From: Trichoplax adhaerens
Taxonomy: Eukaryota > Placozoa > Uniplacotomia > Trichoplacea > Trichoplacidae
Direction of reading: 5' to 3'
Assembly: GCF_000150275.1 (NCBI RefSeq)
Contig: NW_002060961.1
Span: 1,216,826 to 1,280,825 of the forward strand
DNA: 64,000 nucleotides
The position numbers were made by a program, and so were the translations under genes. The notes under the pieces are model-generated. The model saw nothing but the letters and a program-made list of their open reading frames with translations. It searched no databases and was not told the DNA's origin. Shown piece after piece: positions 25,025-43,855 of this stretch; the first letter of the stretch is position 1, and each line of letters begins with the position of its first letter.

Positions 25025-26227
25025 TATCATGTTAAAAAAAAATTATATTTAATGTATCGCTTAATACGTACACAATCTCTGAACTGGTAGCTCGAATATC
25101 AGTGCTGGATTGGCATCATTATTTTTTGTAATTTAAACTAATTGAAATTGAGGTAGTGCTTCTTATTACAATTCTCAAATCGAGTGTCCAGGTGGTTTAG
25201 CTAATATTATAAATTGTTTCACTATACATACCGTTTGCATATTTATCGTAGGAATTACAAGCCTGCAATAAAGTTTACCTTACTTTTGTGTAAGTATAAT
25301 TTTACTTTGCCTGGATTTTTGTCCTACAATGCACAAGATATTCTACGAGATAACTACTAGTCGAATGGCCTTTATCTGAACATCGAAGTAATGAGCTACT
25401 AGATTAACGATTGTAATGTAGCAATAGACGTTACAATATGATCTTTTTAATTGAAAATTATCAACGAAAGCATATACTTCTGAATGAAATGTAATTTTAA
25501 TTACAGTACGATATAAAATGACAATTTCCACGAGTTTCATTAGTAATTTCAACATTGCCTTCATGCTCTGAAGATCGTTGACGAATGTGCTGTAATGTGC
25601 AAATACTATATTTGTAAAATACGAAAATGTACCGATAAGCTTACAATTAACGATAATAGGACTCCTAAATTAATGGTTACACAAATAGCTTTCTGCTAGT
25701 TCATTCAAGCTGCACTACAGTAACCGTCTGAGAACCGATTAGTAGAATATGAATCGGCTAACGAGTAACATCAGTAGCGATTACTTCTTAACCCTACTGA
25801 ACAGTGACCACTACCCCTTTTTTGTAGTAATAATTATTATCCAATTCAATTATGTATCAGTACATTAAAAAGGGGAAATTACTGTACCATCTTGAGCTTG
25901 TATTTTTAGTCTAAATTTTAGCCACCTGTCTTAAGCATAAGCTAATGCCAAGTTCACAATAATAAAGTATAAGGAACACATCCAAAGCAGAAATAGCAAT
26001 TCTTGTTGTAATTTTCATATTTCTAGACTCGACTACAAAGATCTTTAACTGCACTATGGTAAAACATTATGCTCGATCGAAGTCAAAAGATACTAATAAG
26101 ATAATACTGTACGTGTATAAAATAAAAATACATTAGCTTAGCACCTCCAGCTTCTCATGACACTATCATATATTATATCATCTCTCAGGAAGAGGACAAC
26201 GTTTTCATTTATTTAAAGCGTTACACA
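25025..26227. other. Intergenic region between convergent genes
   Basis: This separates CCDC134 gene B (plus) and RPL9 (minus). It contains an AATAAA for the plus-strand gene. The minus-strand open frame at 25,343-25,564 shows no family signature. Confidence 0.45.
25267..25272 (+). promoter_or_regulatory. Candidate poly(A) signal of CCDC134 gene B
   Basis: A canonical AATAAA about 243 bp after the stop codon, followed by T/G-rich sequence. Confidence 0.45.
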
Positions 26228-26233
26228 TTTATT
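26228..26233 (-). promoter_or_regulatory. Poly(A) signal of RPL9
   Basis: AATAAA on the minus strand, 28 bases after the RPL9 stop codon, a typical spacing for a short ribosomal-protein 3' UTR. Confidence 0.7.
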
Positions 26234-26260
26234 GAGGAATCTGCATTACGAAATGTACAC

Positions 26261-27393
26261 TTAAATTTCCATAGCGTCAATTGTCTCCTTATTCGACACG
26301 TAAATTCCATCGAGAAATTTGCGGATATCTTTCGCTTTGACCGTCGTTGATTGTTGGAGAAGAGCAGCTAATGGAAAAAATGATTTTAGTTAATAAGGAA
26401 GAATTTATGATGAAGTAAATTTAGCGCGATGATTAAGAAAACGTTGGTAAATTTTACTTACCCGATTGCGAAACAAGTTCGATGTCATTGCCTGATACAG
26501 TATATTCATCCTTTTGCTTTTGGGATACTTTACAAGTTACACCATCTCTCATTCTTACTCGTCTGATAACTTTCTCCCCCAAAAAGTTTCTAATCTCAAC
26601 TAGTTTACCATCTTCGGTAATATTGACGTTGATTGGGAAATGGGCATATACTGATCTCATTCTGTAAAGATAGCCCTTTTAAGGAAATAAATTAAGTATA
26701 GGATCAATAATCCAACGTATAGCATCATTGTTTTTACGATTTTAACTATTATCGTTACATGTATGATATAGGGAAAATTTTATCCCATGCATTCAAGGGA
26801 AAAGTTGAAATGTCATCATCACAGGTGGCTTCGTTAAATAGAACTTACATATGTAACGCCTTTAATCATATTTTCGATATGGCTGCAAACAGTGCGAACA
26901 CAGGCCAATTCTCGTCTGTCGGCGAACCAGACATCTACTCTTAATTTTTTACCGATCACCTTTAGTTCCAATTTCAGGTGTTTAAATTCTCGGCTTAGAG
27001 TACCTCGTTTACCACTGACGGTAATCTTTCGCCTACTGGCTTTAATGGTAACTGTAAAATATGTCAAACGATTAAAATTAGCAACGAGCACTCCCGTCAT
27101 GCTTGGAAAGTTACCGACAGTAACGTAACGCATCAAACTTGCATTCTATCCTAATCTGAATACACTGTAACGTCAAACTCACTACCATAGCTTATACAAT
27201 TTGCGTTAATAGATAGGCTACAATGCAAAGTTTGAAAATTTGCGTATTTGACTAGAAGAAAACATCGGTTCTCCATCCATGCATCGAACAACTAAACACT
27301 GGTGAATATGTTCATTTTTCGAATCTACAATTGAGATTTTGACTTACTATCGTCAGGAATCTTGACGTATGCAGTAGACAATATGGTCTTCAT
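26261..27393 (-). CDS. RPL9: 60S ribosomal protein L9 (uL6)
   Basis: Structural protein of the large cytosolic ribosomal subunit. Four exons on the minus strand: 27,393-27,348; 27,051-26,849; 26,675-26,462; 26,367-26,261, joining to 189 residues (human RPL9 has 192). It begins MKTILS, then [70 protein letters not shown] and [12 protein letters not shown], in the family order. The third exon must use the acceptor ccttaaaag at 26,676 rather than the stronger-looking tttacag 14 bases downstream: only the former keeps frame and supplies the GYLYR that corresponds to the usual GFRYK. The gene is convergent with CCDC134 gene B. Plus-strand ORFs over the same region are antisense shadows. Confidence 0.97.
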
Positions 27394-28480
27394 GGCTATT
27401 AGTAGTTTAAAAAGAAATAGCAGCATTAATGACACAGTCCTTAAGTTTTTTAAGCTAAAATAGTTTATGTTAGATAATGAGGGAATGGTAGTTTATGGAG
27501 TTTGCAGTTGATGATTGATGAGTCTGAGACGTAATTCAAATGTAGTCGCAGAAGAGATAGTACCACCACACAAGCATTGGTATCTGATTCATTTTAAGCA
27601 ATATAATGAATTTAGCACAAAGAATAGATAATTATACCGCCATGATCTGATATCGAGCAGCAATATGGGAAACTTTTTATCCTACGCTATTGCAGACTAT
27701 CATCAGCTAATCCAAGGACTCAAACTGATCGTTTTTGTATCATGATTGGACTACGATTGTATGAGACTAAGGGCGATCGCATATTATTTCCTCTTCTACA
27801 CTACTATAAGATCTTCGTCGCATGTATCCTAAATAATGCGTCGTAGTAATATGAAGTTATCTAAGTTATTGAATCAAGAGGTATCGAACGATTTCCTGTT
27901 GCAATTATTGTACCACTAGGTATACCAGTCTACAGCATTTCAACTGATCGTCATAGTCGTGTTGAAAATGATAATGCGATGAACGTTGTAATCCAAATTG
28001 CCTACTGTATTTCAGTAATGATGACTTTACTCTTTGGATAATTCACAATCATCTCTCTCTATCTATACTACTAAGTCATAACAAACTGGCCAAATTGAAT
28101 CAAAATTACAGTCGACCAACACGACGATTCGTGGCGATTTGGTCAGCCATTTTATAAATAGGCAAAAGCATCAAGGGTAAAATGATGAAGCGAACAACTA
28201 GTAATCGCTCCATTTGAACATCAAATAAGTCAATCTAACTATAAAATCAATCATTCTGACTGGGAAAAAGCATGATTAGTGGTAAAAGTAGTTGGGATTG
28301 GCAAGATATCGACATGATGATTGGATCAGACATACCTGCAACGAAATCCACATGAACGCGAAGGGCTGGAAAAAAGGAACGACGATGACTTTATAGTATT
28401 TTAAGCGGCCAACGTGCTCGAACAGTCTGCTCACTGCTATGGTTATGACCAGTTTTTAGGTTAGATTGGCGATGTGGTAT
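27394..28480. other. Upstream region of RPL9
   Basis: It contains the RPL9 5' flank. The sequence just before the ATG has a pyrimidine run on the minus strand (ctatttcttttt) that could be a TOP-like start, but this is weak. No other gene is visible. Confidence 0.35.
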
Positions 28481-28484
28481 AATG

Positions 28485-28710
28485 CAATACAGTCTAGTAC
28501 AGTGGCACCCGAGTCTACAGTACAGCACCGTACAGTCCAGTCCAGATTTGACAGTGTACAGTATACTGTACTGTACGGGATCATGACGAATGCTGCACCT
28601 GACTTGCGTGGACCAGTCCACGTGACCAACTGACAATGTCCAGTGTACAGTACAGTATGCACAGGAACGAGTGCAAGGTACTGTACACTGTACAGTACAG
28701 TACGGTATGT
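28485..28710. repeat. GTAC-rich palindrome island 2
   Basis: Dense CAGTAC, TGTACA and GTACTGTAC words interrupted by ordinary sequence. Its nested minus-strand ORFs are low-complexity artefacts. Confidence 0.8.
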
Positions 28711-28787
28711 TCTTTGTTTTCAAACGTGGAAATAGGACTAACTACAGTAGACGGTGGGCTCACCAGGCTCAGGGCAATACGACGTAA

Positions 28788-29445
28788 GAACTGGTGATAC
28801 GCTACAGAAATGATGTTCCACAATCTTCAAGTGATGTCGCGCAACTTCAAAGATTGTCTGACAATTATTTCTGTCGTATCACCAGTTCAAGTTTGGGCGA
28901 CATCACTTCAATGTCCACAGTGTGCATAACGAACTGCACCGTAGCAGTACAGTACTGTATACTAAGGTATGACACCGTGCTGTGCATTTTCAAAGACTGT
29001 GTGACATCATTTCTGTCGTATCACCAGTTCAAGTTTGGGCGATATCACTTGAATGTCCACAGTGCGCATAACGAACTGCACCGTAGCAGTACAGTACTGT
29101 ATACTAAGGTATGACACTGTGCTATGCATTTTAAAGTTTGCGCGGCATCACTTCAAAGATTGTGTGACATCATTTCTGTCGTATCACCAGTTCAAGTTTG
29201 AGCGATATCACTTGAATGTCCACAGTGCGCATAACGAACTGCACCGTAGCAGTACAGTACTGTATACTAAGGTATGACACCGTGCTGTGCATTTTCAAAG
29301 ACTGTGTGACATTATTTCTGTCGTATCACCAGTTCAAGTTTGGGCGATATCACTTGAATGTCCACAGTGCGCATAACGAACTGCACCGTAGTAGTACAGT
29401 ACTGTATACTAAGGTATGACACCGTGCTATGCATTTTAAAGCAGC
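28788..29445 (+). repeat. Four-copy 142-bp tandem array with an inverted flanking copy
   Basis: The block ctgtcgtatcaccagttcaa starts at 28,871, 29,013, 29,176 and 29,318, giving periods of 142, 163 and 142 bp. The longer third period carries an extra copy of about 21 bp of the unit. Each unit contains a GTAC core (gcagtacagtactgtatac). The copies are nearly identical, so the array is young. Just left of it, ACTGGTGATACG with following bases (28,790-28,815) is an inverted copy of the unit's start (28,862-28,888). Plus-strand ORFs across the array simply repeat the unit. Confidence 0.92.
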
Positions 29446-30117
29446 TGCAACATGGACGGATCACCCTTGGACGGACAGACATTGCCAGCCTCATCTTGGC
29501 AAAATAGTACGGCAAACACGTTTCGCTATGACGGCACTTTTAGTATGCAGACGGTCGATTCTGAACGGACTGGCTTTTTCTTAATTAAGTCATATTCAGT
29601 TGAGTCTTATTATCTATTACTAAAGTTCTACTTGAAAACAGCTATATAAGATCGTCAATATTATTTGAATTAGTACCAAAGATTTAGAAAACAAACGCGG
29701 AAGTGCCATACTAAATACAGTACAGGAGTTATTTTCGACATTGTCCGCCTGCCTCGTTCGGTGAAAAAAGTCCGTCCGTCCTCGGGAAATGATCCATGTC
29801 CAGCGTGGTATCCAGTGTCCACTGTCCAGTACAGTAATCGATGGACCATGGTACCGTACAAGACCGGACATCAGACCACGGTACCTCACTGTAATGCTCT
29901 TCCTGTTTGAAAAGTGTAGGCAATTACTATTTCCTACTTTAAAAATTTTTTTGGATTCTATCTCTGTGGTAGTTTTTATCCGAGTACCTGGTAACTAGAA
30001 TTCAATGACAGAAAAGAAAGAAGGAGAATAAAAAGATTTGACCCAGAGGACATGAAAAATAGATCGGGGGGGGGGTACCCAATTGAAGCAGGGGTTTTAG
30101 CGTCATAGAGTCATGTT
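29446..30117. other. Intergenic, nothing resolved
   Basis: Non-repetitive sequence between the 142-bp array and the next GTAC island. It contains a run of G at about 30,065-30,074. The ORFs on both strands have no family signature. Confidence 0.4.
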
Positions 30118-30210
30118 ACTGTACTCTACAGTAGTACAGTACAGTGTACTGTACAGACAATGACAGAATATACTGTACACTGTACATTGTACACTGTACA
30201 GTACTCTAGC
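30118..30210. repeat. GTAC-rich palindrome island 3
   Basis: Repeated TGTACA/GTACAGTAC/ACTGTACACTGTACA words over about 90 bp, about 380 bp upstream of the E3 ligase start codon. Confidence 0.8.
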
Positions 30211-30589
30211 AGTGACACAGTTTGTCTTGGCCATAACAAAAAAAAAACAACAGCAAAGTTGATCACAAAATCAAGTCGAGAAAATCATTTTAACATCGAG
30301 GGCTTGACTGGAATACTGCTTGGACTAGTTAGGTGGTGGATACTAGTACAATTCAAACGTTTTGAATTGGACGAGAATTTAGAATAGCATTTCAATATTA
30401 ACTGAAAAGTTACAAAGCAAAATAGCTCATTCGTAAAACTGTAAGAAGAAGAAAAAAACGTCAACCTCGTAGCCGGCTGTCTTGTACAGTGGACGCTATT
30501 CATCGGCATACTACTGCTGCACTAATTCCATTTGTCACAGCCAGATCCTTTTTTCCAAAAACATTGTTCAACATTATCAATCTACAAAT

Positions 30590-37577
<6,988 letters not shown>

Positions 37578-37803
37578 TTAAAATCACAATTTAAAATGTA
37601 CTTGAATTCACTTATCCGAAGGTTACATAAGTGAATAGGATATTTGTTTACTCATGTTTAACAAGTTCTTAGAGTTTTGTAACATGTCAAAATACTCTAT
37701 CGTTTTTAGATAAAGATGATATAAATACGATGCTATACGCTAACAAAAATTCTGTTGTGTTAATACTGGTTAGAAAGATATTCTGAGAACTGAAATTTAG
37801 GTT

Positions 37804-37809
37804 AATAAA
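37804..37809 (+). promoter_or_regulatory. Candidate poly(A) signal of the E3 ligase gene
   Basis: AATAAA 227 bp after the stop codon. A small hairpin (attcacttat ... ataagtgaat, about 37,605-37,636) lies between stop and signal. Confidence 0.5.
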
Positions 37810-40800
37810 TATTGCTAATTTAGAGTGGCAAATACTAATGCAAAATTGCAGTCAGTCTTGAAGAATCTTTACGAATCTCTGTAACTGTTATATATAATTA
37901 GATACAAATATCATAGTTTTTATGGTAAATGTTTTATGCGAAATATCATGTCTTATCTACTGCAATACTTTGAATACTGCCTTATAATTTTTGATAGCCA
38001 CTTCTGAACGGTAGTTTTACTGCATTAGTACACTGGTAATATGATACAAATTACTGTAATGGCCAAGCCTCAGGATTTATGTTGCTTTACAAGGAGAATA
38101 AGTTAAACGGCATATATTAATATGATAATGAAGCATAGATTTTACGTCGAGCAAAATAGCGAGGTCTCAAATGTCTTGTTGAATTTGAAAAATTATACCA
38201 TTTGCCATGTACAGTAAAGATAAAAATAATGCTGTATCAGTAATCCAATTTAGGATTACAAATACTTATTGCCAAGTTTATGAATTCAACCGATGTACAT
38301 GTTCCGATTTTGTAATACGGCAAAAGTGTTTCTATCAGTGGATTAATTACATGATCATTCTTTAATGATATCTTGTGGCTGCGTTCGGTAAATATGATGG
38401 ATGTACGGTCTTGTTCAATTATCCAAGACAATGTAGATCAATTTTTGAATAGTAATTGGAAAGTATGTCAATTTTTGATGTGGCTTATATGGTAGTATTT
38501 TTAAGGTGCAATGTAACATTTCATTGGATAATATTTAGTTGGATATGTCACAATTACATATAATCTGTATTCAATACCATTCAATGCAGTAAATTTTATT
38601 TGGATTTATGTCTATAGTGTTTCACTTTTTGATATGTAATAAGTCTCTTTCATGCATGCAAGTTGTTACTCTCCTTCCAGTCAGCAAACAAATACAACTA
38701 TACAGGCAGTATCAATCTTGCAGAGCCGCGGAATGATTTCATGCATTAACAGGAACGAAATTAGATAATGCTGCTGTAATCACAACTCTTTGAATTGGGT
38801 TTATAATTTATAACTACACAAGCAAATAAGTAGCTTGATTCAATTTTGGTATGGTTAATATTAGACGTTAGAAGTTACTAACGTATCTATGTAGCTAACC
38901 AAACGAAGGATTTGGTAGTTATATGAAAGACACGGTGGTTATTAATATCGCTTTCTTTGATAGAACCTAGTTTTCTGGCTAATAAAATTCATGATGAATA
39001 AAATATCGATAGTAAATGGAACAAACATCATAATTACTAAACTAGAATTCTATGGAAATTTTATAAAGTTTTTACATATGCTACATATTTTTAATTAGCA
39101 TATCCGCTTGATTATAATCATGGTTAAATTTGAGCTTGCACTGTCAAAGCATATCAAGAACAAAGTTGAAGAATGAATCAGTTTATTGCTATATACTATA
39201 TAACATATATATATATATATGATTATAATATTATCAAGCCCTAAAATGTTGATGAAGAGTAATTTGATTCCGAGCATCGTTTCATCAATACAATGAATGT
39301 ACAGACAGCTATTCAACATAAGAGTAAACGAGAACATACAAGATAAAGCTTAAAAATAGGAAAAATATTTTAATATACATACTAATTTATAAACTAAATT
39401 CATAGTAGCCGCCGACCTGACAGATCAAATATCTTCACCGAATTTATGACAATTGACATAGCTCATATATGTTATCATCGAGAATTGAACGATTTTACTT
39501 TAGTGCTTGATGTAATATCATCAGGTCAGTTACTGGTACAGTGATAGTTCCTAGGTAATATTTACTTTATTATGCTGAAAAATCATACAGTGTAGTAGTG
39601 ATTATTAAGAAACATATATTATAACGAGGACCAATATTTAGATGAATTTAGATGAATATCGATGTAATAAAACTGTGCAATTTAACTCGACCACATCGTA
39701 TTATATTTGCTTTACTGCCCCAGCGTAGGACTGCTTTGTCGTAATTTAAAATCATTTCGTAATAAGCGGTACATGGAGTATGGCGTAGTAACTTCCATTA
39801 GCAGCTGACGAGAAGTGAATTATCATCTATTTCTGAAATTTAGAGTTACACTTCCATGGATATGGCATAATTTGATATCAGCTTCTTTAATATTTCACAT
39901 ATTACCGTATGGTAAGAAAAATAATAAAATTTACATAGTACACGCATTATTTCTGAGGTGCTAGAGCATATTTTTCTTTAATTTTCAGACAATGTTCATT
40001 TTATTGGGTAAATTTTGGGCTTTACAAGTAAATTTACCCGACCAGTCTATACCACGTAGGCCATTTGATTACACAAGAAGCTTAAAAACTTGGACGCCGA
40101 CTAGATGCCGTGACTGTTGTTACAACAGTTCCTTTGCCTGGTTCTCTGTAGGAAATAAGAATTTAAAAAATAATTAAATAAGTTTGCAATCAATTTGTCA
40201 TAAAGTTCTTAAAGCATTATTGGAACTGGATCTGTATCATATTAATCTAAAAATTGAATAATATTCTTTCTAAGTTCTCCTGTACAGTTACCAGTTTACA
40301 TTTACGAATCGATCATTATGGAATGATAAAAACTAGACAACGTTTCAATATTGTAAACATTATAGCATAAATAATAGAACTGCAATTGGCTAATACTGAA
40401 TAAGAAAGCTTCATGTATCATGCAATGAAATAGATTTTTGCATTTTTCTATTTCGTTACAGTTAATTTGAATGAGAAAGCCGTAAATTCTATTGTTTCTA
40501 CAGTTTTACTGAGCTATCGTTTATAAACTAGTTATATCTATCTAGTTATACTATGAACTGAAGTCCATATAATTAACAGTTGAATTTGATGGTGGTTAAT
40601 CGTCTATCTGATACATGGTATCCCATACTGTAACACATTTTGAATAATACAAACAAGATGATGTGCAATTTCAGATTTTTATGGCTTTGCTATTTTACAC
40701 TCATGATAATAATCTGCTTCTTGGGTGCTTTTATCTTCATTATATAGTTAGAAGTTATCAAATAGAATGAATATAAAAAATAGTTTAAAATATATGGTAG

Positions 40801-43318
40801 ATAAGTCCTTAAGGATCTCATTATCACCTTCATAAGAGCAAATTTTACGGCATGATATTACTCATTATTTTAGTTCAATATAATGATGGAGGAAAATCAG
40901 CCACATTTAAACATAGTACTTAGCTTAAATAGTCAATTCCTTATCTAGTTAACCTATCTATTTACCTAGCTAATTTAAATTATTCACTATACCTTGTGGT
41001 TAGCTAAATGGTCATGGTATTTTATAACAGCTATTCCATCAATTCAGCTGTGAAAATCTTTCTATCGGCATAAAAAATGATGTAACTTGATTTCCATGCT
41101 TCTTAACTGCTTTGATTCGGAATCGACATAAGCCATTTTGCCATAAAGTAATGGCAGTATTCATGTCTTAACAACATTTATCTTGAGATATGTACATATG
41201 TTCTCACTATTTAGAAACTGATAGTTCAATCCTTTAACCATCCCTTATTATCTAGCACCCAACTAAGTAATAATACCCAAATTTCTACATCATGAATTAA
41301 AGTATCTTTCTGATAGTTAAAAGTAACTATTGCTCATCCAGTTAGATTATTCTGTAGGCAACAGTATTAAAGGATGGCAGTATTTCGAAAAAATCTGGTA
41401 TGAACATCCTGACCAGTTACATTCTCGATGAAATGAAACTTTGAGTATCAGTCATGGTTGAAAATAAAAATAGTAGATAATAAATTGATAGTATTGCATA
41501 TAATTAAGCTGTACATGAAATTGATGCACAATTGATAAAATAAAATTAGTTTATAACATAGAATAGTGTCTTTTTTATGAAGGCTGACATTCATAATTTA
41601 TAGGAAAATAGAATTTGATTATGCTAACAAACATTATAAAGAAAAATTTAACCTATTTAAATGCTACGGCTGGTATTTTTGAGATGTTCTGACGATAAAA
41701 AATTGATTGTATACTATGGAAAAACTTAATTTAATTGTATGAATGAACGATGCAAGAAGTAATTGATCGGATTAGAAGAAGTTGTTCTTTTAATATTGGT
41801 AAAAATTTCTATTACACAACATATCGTTCTCATTTATCGCAAACATTTTAGTCGGGCTGGCTATGGCTCCATATAGCCCACTCTGTGTGAAAATTCAGAA
41901 CTATAAAGTAATCATATAGGATATGCCACGGGTTAACAACTGTAAAAAAATACAGGAAAGCCAGAGATGTAGACTGAGTGGAAATTGATAATGTAATATA
42001 GGATTGGGTTATAAGTGAAGATCTGCTATCCAAGTTTCCTTTTCATAGCGACTTTGAACCTTGAATTTTCTGAAATCGATATAGTTATCCATGACATATT
42101 CATAATATAAGTGACGACATTAAGCCATGAAATTGGTAGCAAATTTTTGTTGATCATTAAGTTTTCAGATTTTTCCGACAGATACTACTGTAGAAAAATC
42201 AGTAGAGTATGACAATTTTCAGGACTCAGAAAGCAAAATGCCTAGTGACTTGCCTAACTAGTTGTCCTAACAGCTATCTTATTTTATATAGATGTTGAAC
42301 CCAAAATTGGATTCTACAATGGTTCAATTCTGTGCCTAAATTGAGCTCAGAAAATTCAAAGATAAAACAATAAAGCAACGATATGTAGGGGAAAGTGCTA
42401 CGATACTGCAATTGACGCAATTTGCCGAACTTGTTCATGCTAACCCATAACTCGAAGGGCACAAAGACTGATATTTTTCCTTCTCCGAAGTATGAAGGTA
42501 ATACCAAATTTAAAGATTGCAGTTTGTAAGATGTATATAGGTCACTGAAGGCCATACTTGCCATATTAGTCAATAAATACCACGATGGCCATTGAAGAAA
42601 AAATTCGAAATTAATTTCAGCTTGTCACGGTCTAAAGTCATCGAATAACCACATTCATCAAACCATTGGAAAGATTTCATATCCTCTCATCTAAGATTGC
42701 AATCACTATATCACCTTATGATGAATTTTAATTGGCCAGAAATGTAGGGAAAATTTCTTTTGCTTAGATTACCAGGCATTTTCATATTCATCTCAGTTGT
42801 CAGAGGTTTCCAATCAGGCTATGGATGGGGGTGCCTTACTACTTAGCGTTTTAAGGAAAAGGCAACAAAAATAGCCGAAGAATACCAGTTTACTTTGTTT
42901 AGTAGAAAAATTTGTCAAGATAAATTAGAAATTATTACAGGAGAAAGTAGATTGAAGACTTTGAATTCATTTCAGACAGTTAGATTAATGATTGTGGATA
43001 AAAGAATAGAAAAACCAGACAAAACCTGCTATGTTTATCTTCTGATATAAACAACCAAACTAACGTATACGCGTAGTCTCTTGAGTGGCCACTTAAACTT
43101 AAAGTCGATGATAGGAGTAGCGCAATCTTTCAATGTCAATTTTAATTTCGAACCGAGAGAATTTACTTTGAGAAATGGAAAAAGATAACTAGTACAATCT
43201 CGCCTTTGTTTATAGGATGCAAACCATCTCTAATTTCTGACTAATTAGTTACTGTTTCGCGATAGACGCAGATAATGGAACGGTAATTACAGTTTTGTCT
43301 TGCGATAGAATAAGAATT
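37810..43318. other. Gene-poor AT-rich region
   Basis: No gene was resolved. It holds a (TA)n microsatellite near 39,204-39,220 and one exon-like segment at 39,989-40,177. Minus-strand ORFs of 61-99 codons near 41,848 and 42,274 have no family signature and stop codons in all neighbouring frames. Confidence 0.35.
39989..40177 (+). other. Exon-like segment, unidentified
   Basis: A pyrimidine-rich tract ending ttttcag at 39,988 is followed by an open frame to a TAA at 40,177 (reading LGKFWALQVNLPDQS, then RPFDYTRSLKTW and a CRDCCYN cluster). GC is higher than the surroundings. A possible donor (gtagga) lies near 40,149. I do not recognise the peptide and see no partner exon, so it may be a terminal exon of an unseen gene, a pseudogene piece or chance. 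Confidence 0.2.
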
Positions 43319-43855
43319 TCATTCATGGAACAATTCAAGGCTGGCTTGGTTTGGATAGCCATCATAGCTGGCATCAAAATGACTTCGATATATTGATAAT
43401 ATATTCAGTAAGACATACGAATAAATGTCCTTACTTGGATAAAAATCAAGCACAGATCGAGGCGAATGGGTGTTAATACGGCTCAATCTAGTTTTGGTTA
43501 TAGGTGATCGTTTGAAAATAGATATATTGATAAAGTAACTTGATACTGTTGGTGGTAAGTTAGTAATATTTTGTATTCTCAAAGGAATTATGAAGATAAA
43601 TTGAAAAAGGGAAAATGAATAAAAATATCAAGACATGGAGGGTAAAAAAAAGAAGAGGCTAAAAATATCAAAGAGTGCGAAAAGTGAAAAAAAAAAAATA
43701 GGAGTTGTAACCACTGTATTTAGCCGATAAGTCAATATACGAAATCAAAAATAATGAAGTAAAGTATTTCTTGTCAAGGAAAATAGACTAGTTATTAGAG
43801 CATTCTTGAAAGTACGTCTGGATAAAAATAAAGTTGAGCATAGAAAGAAAGAAAC

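Noticed and set aside
26482-27128. Plus-strand ORFs of 61-78 codons
   Set aside because: They are antisense to RPL9 exons 2 and 3.
28788-29445. CRISPR-like array
   Set aside because: Repeats are 142 bp and contiguous with no unique spacers, and the context is eukaryotic.
28391-29515. Overlapping ORFs of 67-110 codons
   Set aside because: They are translations of the GTAC island and of the 142-bp tandem unit; the same peptide recurs once per repeat and no family signature exists.
42274-42573. Minus-strand 99-codon ORF with hydrophobic patches, considered as a decayed second GPCR
   Set aside because: No class A motif could be placed in any frame and no continuing homology was found on either side.
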